From Christensenella sp. UBA5394 (GTDB taxonomy: Bacteria; Bacillota; Clostridia; Christensenellales; CAG-138), in NCBI GenBank assembly GCA_002409725.1, contig DHOI01000067.1, forward strand, positions 2,261 to 10,923: 8,663 nt of DNA, read 5' to 3'. Below the pieces are notes generated by a model. The model was not told where the DNA came from. It saw only the letters and a list, made by a program, of their open reading frames with translations, and searched no databases. A program made the position numbers and the translations under genes. Shown here in pieces: positions 6,939-8,663 of this stretch. Numbering within the stretch: the first letter of the stretch is position 1; every line of letters begins with the position of its first letter.

Positions 6939-6966
6939 AAAAAGCGCCGTATATAGGCGCTTTTTT
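6939..6966. terminator. Bidirectional intrinsic terminator between convergent genes
   Basis: AAAAAGCGCC (6939-6948) and GGCGCTTTTT (6956-6965) pair perfectly around a 7-base loop. Read on either strand the GC stem is followed by a T-run, so it can end both the plus-strand transpeptidase operon and the minus-strand lipoprotein gene, whose stop is two bases beyond. A second small hairpin (GCAGGC 6904-6909 with GCCTGC 6916-6921) precedes it on the plus strand. Confidence 0.88.
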
Positions 6967-6968
6967 GA

Positions 6969-7718
6969 TCATTCCATCCCCACCCCAAAGGTGCGTATCT
7001 GTGCCGTGCGCTCGGCCAAGTCTGCCAGGGGGAAGTCTTTTAGATGGCTGGTGAAGGCTTTGGGTTCGGCCGATACGAGGTGGGCGTTTTCGGTAAAATA
7101 CCACACACCCAAGAGGCTTTCGTTTTCATCGTAAAAGGCGGTGTAGATCAGGTTGCATGGGCAATCCGCCGCGGCTGTGAGCACGCCCGCCATGGTGGTG
7201 AAGCCGGGGTAGTTATGGGCCAGGCGCAGGTTTTGTACTTCGATGGGGATGCGCGCTTCGGCCGCCACCTGCCACTGCAGCGAAGCGGAAAGGCGCACAT
7301 CCGCGCCGGGTTCGATATCAGCCAGGGGATACCAGAGCGCAGCGTAGCCGGTTTCACCGGGCAGGATCACGGTTTGATCCGCAAAGATGGGGGTGAATTC
7401 CACCTCTTCGGTTTTGCCCTCGAGTGCGAAGTTGAAGGTGGCCTTGGTGAGCGTGAGGGGCGCGCTGCCGATATTTTTGTAGGCGAGCGCGCCATAGAGC
7501 ACGGGGCCTTCCGCGCCTTTGAAGGTATAGGCTACGGTATCTTTGATTTCGGCCTTGGGGCTGCCCTTGCTGGCCGGAGCCTGCGTTTCGCCGGCTTCGG
7601 CGGGGCGGGCGGCGGAAGCGCCGGTTACGTCGATCACCACGGCCTCCGGCTCCTTGGCACAGCCAAGGAGCGGCAAAACACAGCATATGCAAAGCAAAAG
7701 CGCTCGGATCCGTTTCAT
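6969..7718 (-). CDS. Lipoprotein of unknown function with FxLYD-like beta-sandwich features
   Basis: A 249-residue protein I cannot assign to a named family. Residues 1-20 are a lipoprotein signal: basic KRIR, a Cys-rich hydrophobic core, and the lipobox LLGC with C20, so it should be tethered to the outer face of the membrane. Residues 22-55 are an Ala/Glu/Pro-rich linker. Two beta-rich segments follow. About 60-155 holds YGALAYKNIGSAPLTLTKATF and an ILPGETGYAALWYPL turn. About 158-236 holds VQNLRLAHNY, IYTAFYDENESLLG and a final strand. Both resemble FxLYD/DUF4352-type secreted sandwiches ('fyd..g.llg'), but that is by eye. The ATG at 7718 is fixed by the signal peptide. It has no ribosome binding site at normal distance: GGAGG is 21 bases upstream with no in-frame start between. 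The gene is single and ends at the shared terminator. Confidence 0.88.
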   Translation of the reverse strand: MKRIRALLLCICCVLPLLGCAKEPEAVVIDVTGASAARPAEAGETQAPASKGSPKAEIKDTVAYTFKGAEGPVLYGALAYKNIGSAPLTLTKATFNFALEGKTEEVEFTPIFADQTVILPGETGYAALWYPLADIEPGADVRLSASLQWQVAAEARIPIEVQNLRLAHNYPGFTTMAGVLTAAADCPCNLIYTAFYDENESLLGVWYFTENAHLVSAEPKAFTSHLKDFPLADLAERTAQIRTFGVGME

Positions 7719-7724
7719 AGCCCG

Positions 7725-7753
7725 ATTATACCATGGGTTCCTCCAACCGTCTA
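7725..7753 (-). promoter_or_regulatory. Predicted promoter placing +1 on the lipoprotein start codon
   Basis: On the minus strand TAGACG (7753-7748), a 17-base spacer and a perfect TATAAT (7730-7725). With the standard -10 to +1 distance, transcription would begin at 7718, the A of the ATG, giving a leaderless mRNA. A weaker alternative upstream is TTGAAT, 18 bases, TATAGA, which would yield a leader containing GGAGG followed by a two-codon ATG-GTA-TAA frame. Confidence 0.55.
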
Positions 7754-7789
7754 TAATGGTAGGGGGACCGGATATTCAAATTAACGATA

Positions 7790-7817
7790 TTGTAATATAT
7801 CCAAAGCGTGATAAAAT
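7790..7817 (+). promoter_or_regulatory. Predicted extended -10 promoter for pgk
   Basis: TTGTAA (7790-7795), a 16-base spacer and TAAAAT (7812-7817) with TG at 7809-7810 in the extended -10 position. The start near 7824 would leave a leader of about 78 bases. TATATT at 7867-7872 is another -10-like hexamer but has no -35 box at an acceptable distance. Confidence 0.5.
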
Positions 7818-7901
7818 AAGAACAATCGGGGAATAGGCGTTGTTCCTCCCAAGGCGGCGCCTGTAGTATATTTGACTATTTTCAGCACGGAGGTTTTCAC
7901 T

Positions 7902-8663
7902 ATGGCAAAAAAGACCATCGAGGACGTAAACGTAAACGGCAAGCGGGTGCTGGTAAGGGTAGACTACAACGTGCCCCTCACCCCAGAAGGAACCGTGGCG
8001 GATGATAAGCGTATCGTCGCCTCTTTGCCCACGGTCGAGTATCTGCTCAAGAACGGGGCCAAGGTCATCCTCTGCTCCCATCTGGGCAGGCCCAAGGGGG
8101 AGCCAAAACCGGAATTCTCCCTCAAACCCGTGGCTGCGGCGCTTAAAAAGCTTTTGCCGGGCACGCGGATCGATTTCGCGGCCGACTGCATCGGCCCCGA
8201 GGCGCAAGAGAAGGCCCAGGCCCTCAAGGCAGGGGAGATCCTGCTTCTGGAGAACCTGCGCTACCACAAAGAAGAAGAAAAGAACGACCCCGCCTTTGCC
8301 AAGGAACTGGCCTCGTTGGCTGAGCTCTATGTATCCGATGCCTTTGGCACGGTGCACCGGGCGCACGCCTCTACAGCCGGCGTGGCCGCTTACCTGCCCG
8401 CCGTGGCCGGCTTCCTCATCGGCAAGGAGCTGGGTGTCATGGGCGAGGCCCTGGAAAACCCCGCGCGGCCCTTCGTGGCTATTCTGGGCGGGGCCAAGGT
8501 TGCGGATAAGATCGGCGTAATCACGAATCTTTTGAAAAAGTGCGACACCCTGATCATCGGCGGCGGCATGGCCTATACTTTCTTCGCGGCCATGGGCTAC
8601 GGCGTGGGGGACAGTCTGCTGGATAAGGACAGCATCGGTCTGGCGAAAGACCTCATGGCCGAG
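7902..8663 (+). CDS. pgk: Phosphoglycerate kinase, N-terminal part (cut by window edge)
   Basis: Glycolytic enzyme that transfers phosphate from 1,3-bisphosphoglycerate to ADP. The first 254 residues are present of the roughly 395 usual for bacteria. The N-terminal substrate domain is complete: family signature [12 protein letters not shown] (15-26), SHLGRPKG (59-66), [12 protein letters not shown] (115-126), and [13 protein letters not shown] (146-158), which together supply the arginines and histidine that hold 3-phosphoglycerate. The hinge to the nucleotide domain begins [17 protein letters not shown] (191-207), with GGGMAYTFF (220-228) after it. GGAGG (7889-7893) is eight bases before the ATG. 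It has its own predicted promoter and diverges from the lipoprotein gene. The common upstream neighbour gap (glyceraldehyde-3-phosphate dehydrogenase) is not adjacent; downstream genes lie outside the window. Confidence 0.96.
   Translation, partial: MAKKTIEDVNVNGKRVLVRVDYNVPLTPEGTVADDKRIVASLPTVEYLLKNGAKVILCSHLGRPKGEPKPEFSLKPVAAALKKLLPGTRIDFAADCIGPEAQEKAQALKAGEILLLENLRYHKEEEKNDPAFAKELASLAELYVSDAFGTVHRAHASTAGVAAYLPAVAGFLIGKELGVMGEALENPARPFVAILGGAKVADKIGVITNLLKKCDTLIIGGGMAYTFFAAMGYGVGDSLLDKDSIGLAKDLMAE

Noticed and set aside
7044..7784. A 246-codon plus-strand open frame opposite the lipoprotein gene
   Set aside because: It is Gly-rich and shows no ribosome binding site or domain. The minus-strand frame has a textbook lipoprotein signal.

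Overview
The window is a GC-rich (roughly 60% by eye), densely coded bacterial chromosome segment. I see no mobile element, CRISPR array, tRNA or rRNA. The gene set points to a monoderm Bacillota, most likely a GC-rich Clostridia-type lineage: a class B-type sortase, a YkuD L,D-transpeptidase, an MreB/Mbl actin homologue, strong GGAGG ribosome binding sites, sigma-A-like promoters (several with an extended -10) and classic intrinsic terminators. Species-level placement is not possible from the sequence alone.

Layout. (1) Positions 1-524, minus strand: the N-terminal 174 residues of an exported sortase B-like protein, cut by the window edge. (2) 525-782: a divergent promoter region with two hairpins in the leader of the next gene. 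(3) 783-1826: mreB/mbl, ending at an intrinsic terminator. (4) 1984-5070: a proline operon proC-proB-proA plus a small Smr-domain gene, with its own promoter at 1912-1940 and a 12-bp terminator stem at 5076-5113. The last three genes are joined by 4-base stop/start overlaps. (5) 5181-6904: a two-gene envelope operon of an L,D-transpeptidase with two C-terminal SH3-like modules and a membrane-anchored protein of unknown function, joined by an ATGA overlap. (6) 6939-6966: a symmetric hairpin that can terminate transcription from both sides. (7) 6969-7718, minus strand: an unrecognised lipoprotein whose predicted transcription start falls exactly on its ATG, so its mRNA may be leaderless. (8) 7902 to the end: the first 254 residues of phosphoglycerate kinase.

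How the genes fit together. proB and proA carry glutamate to glutamate-5-semialdehyde, which cyclises spontaneously. proC reduces the product to proline, so the operon holds the whole pathway. MreB, the L,D-transpeptidase, the sortase and the exported proteins all act on the cell wall or surface, so the window is a housekeeping and envelope region. I found no convincing new multi-gene system. The items most worth a second look are the probable leaderless lipoprotein gene, the half-size periplasmic-binding-protein-like partner of the L,D-transpeptidase, the small Smr protein coupled to proA, and the leader hairpins of mreB.
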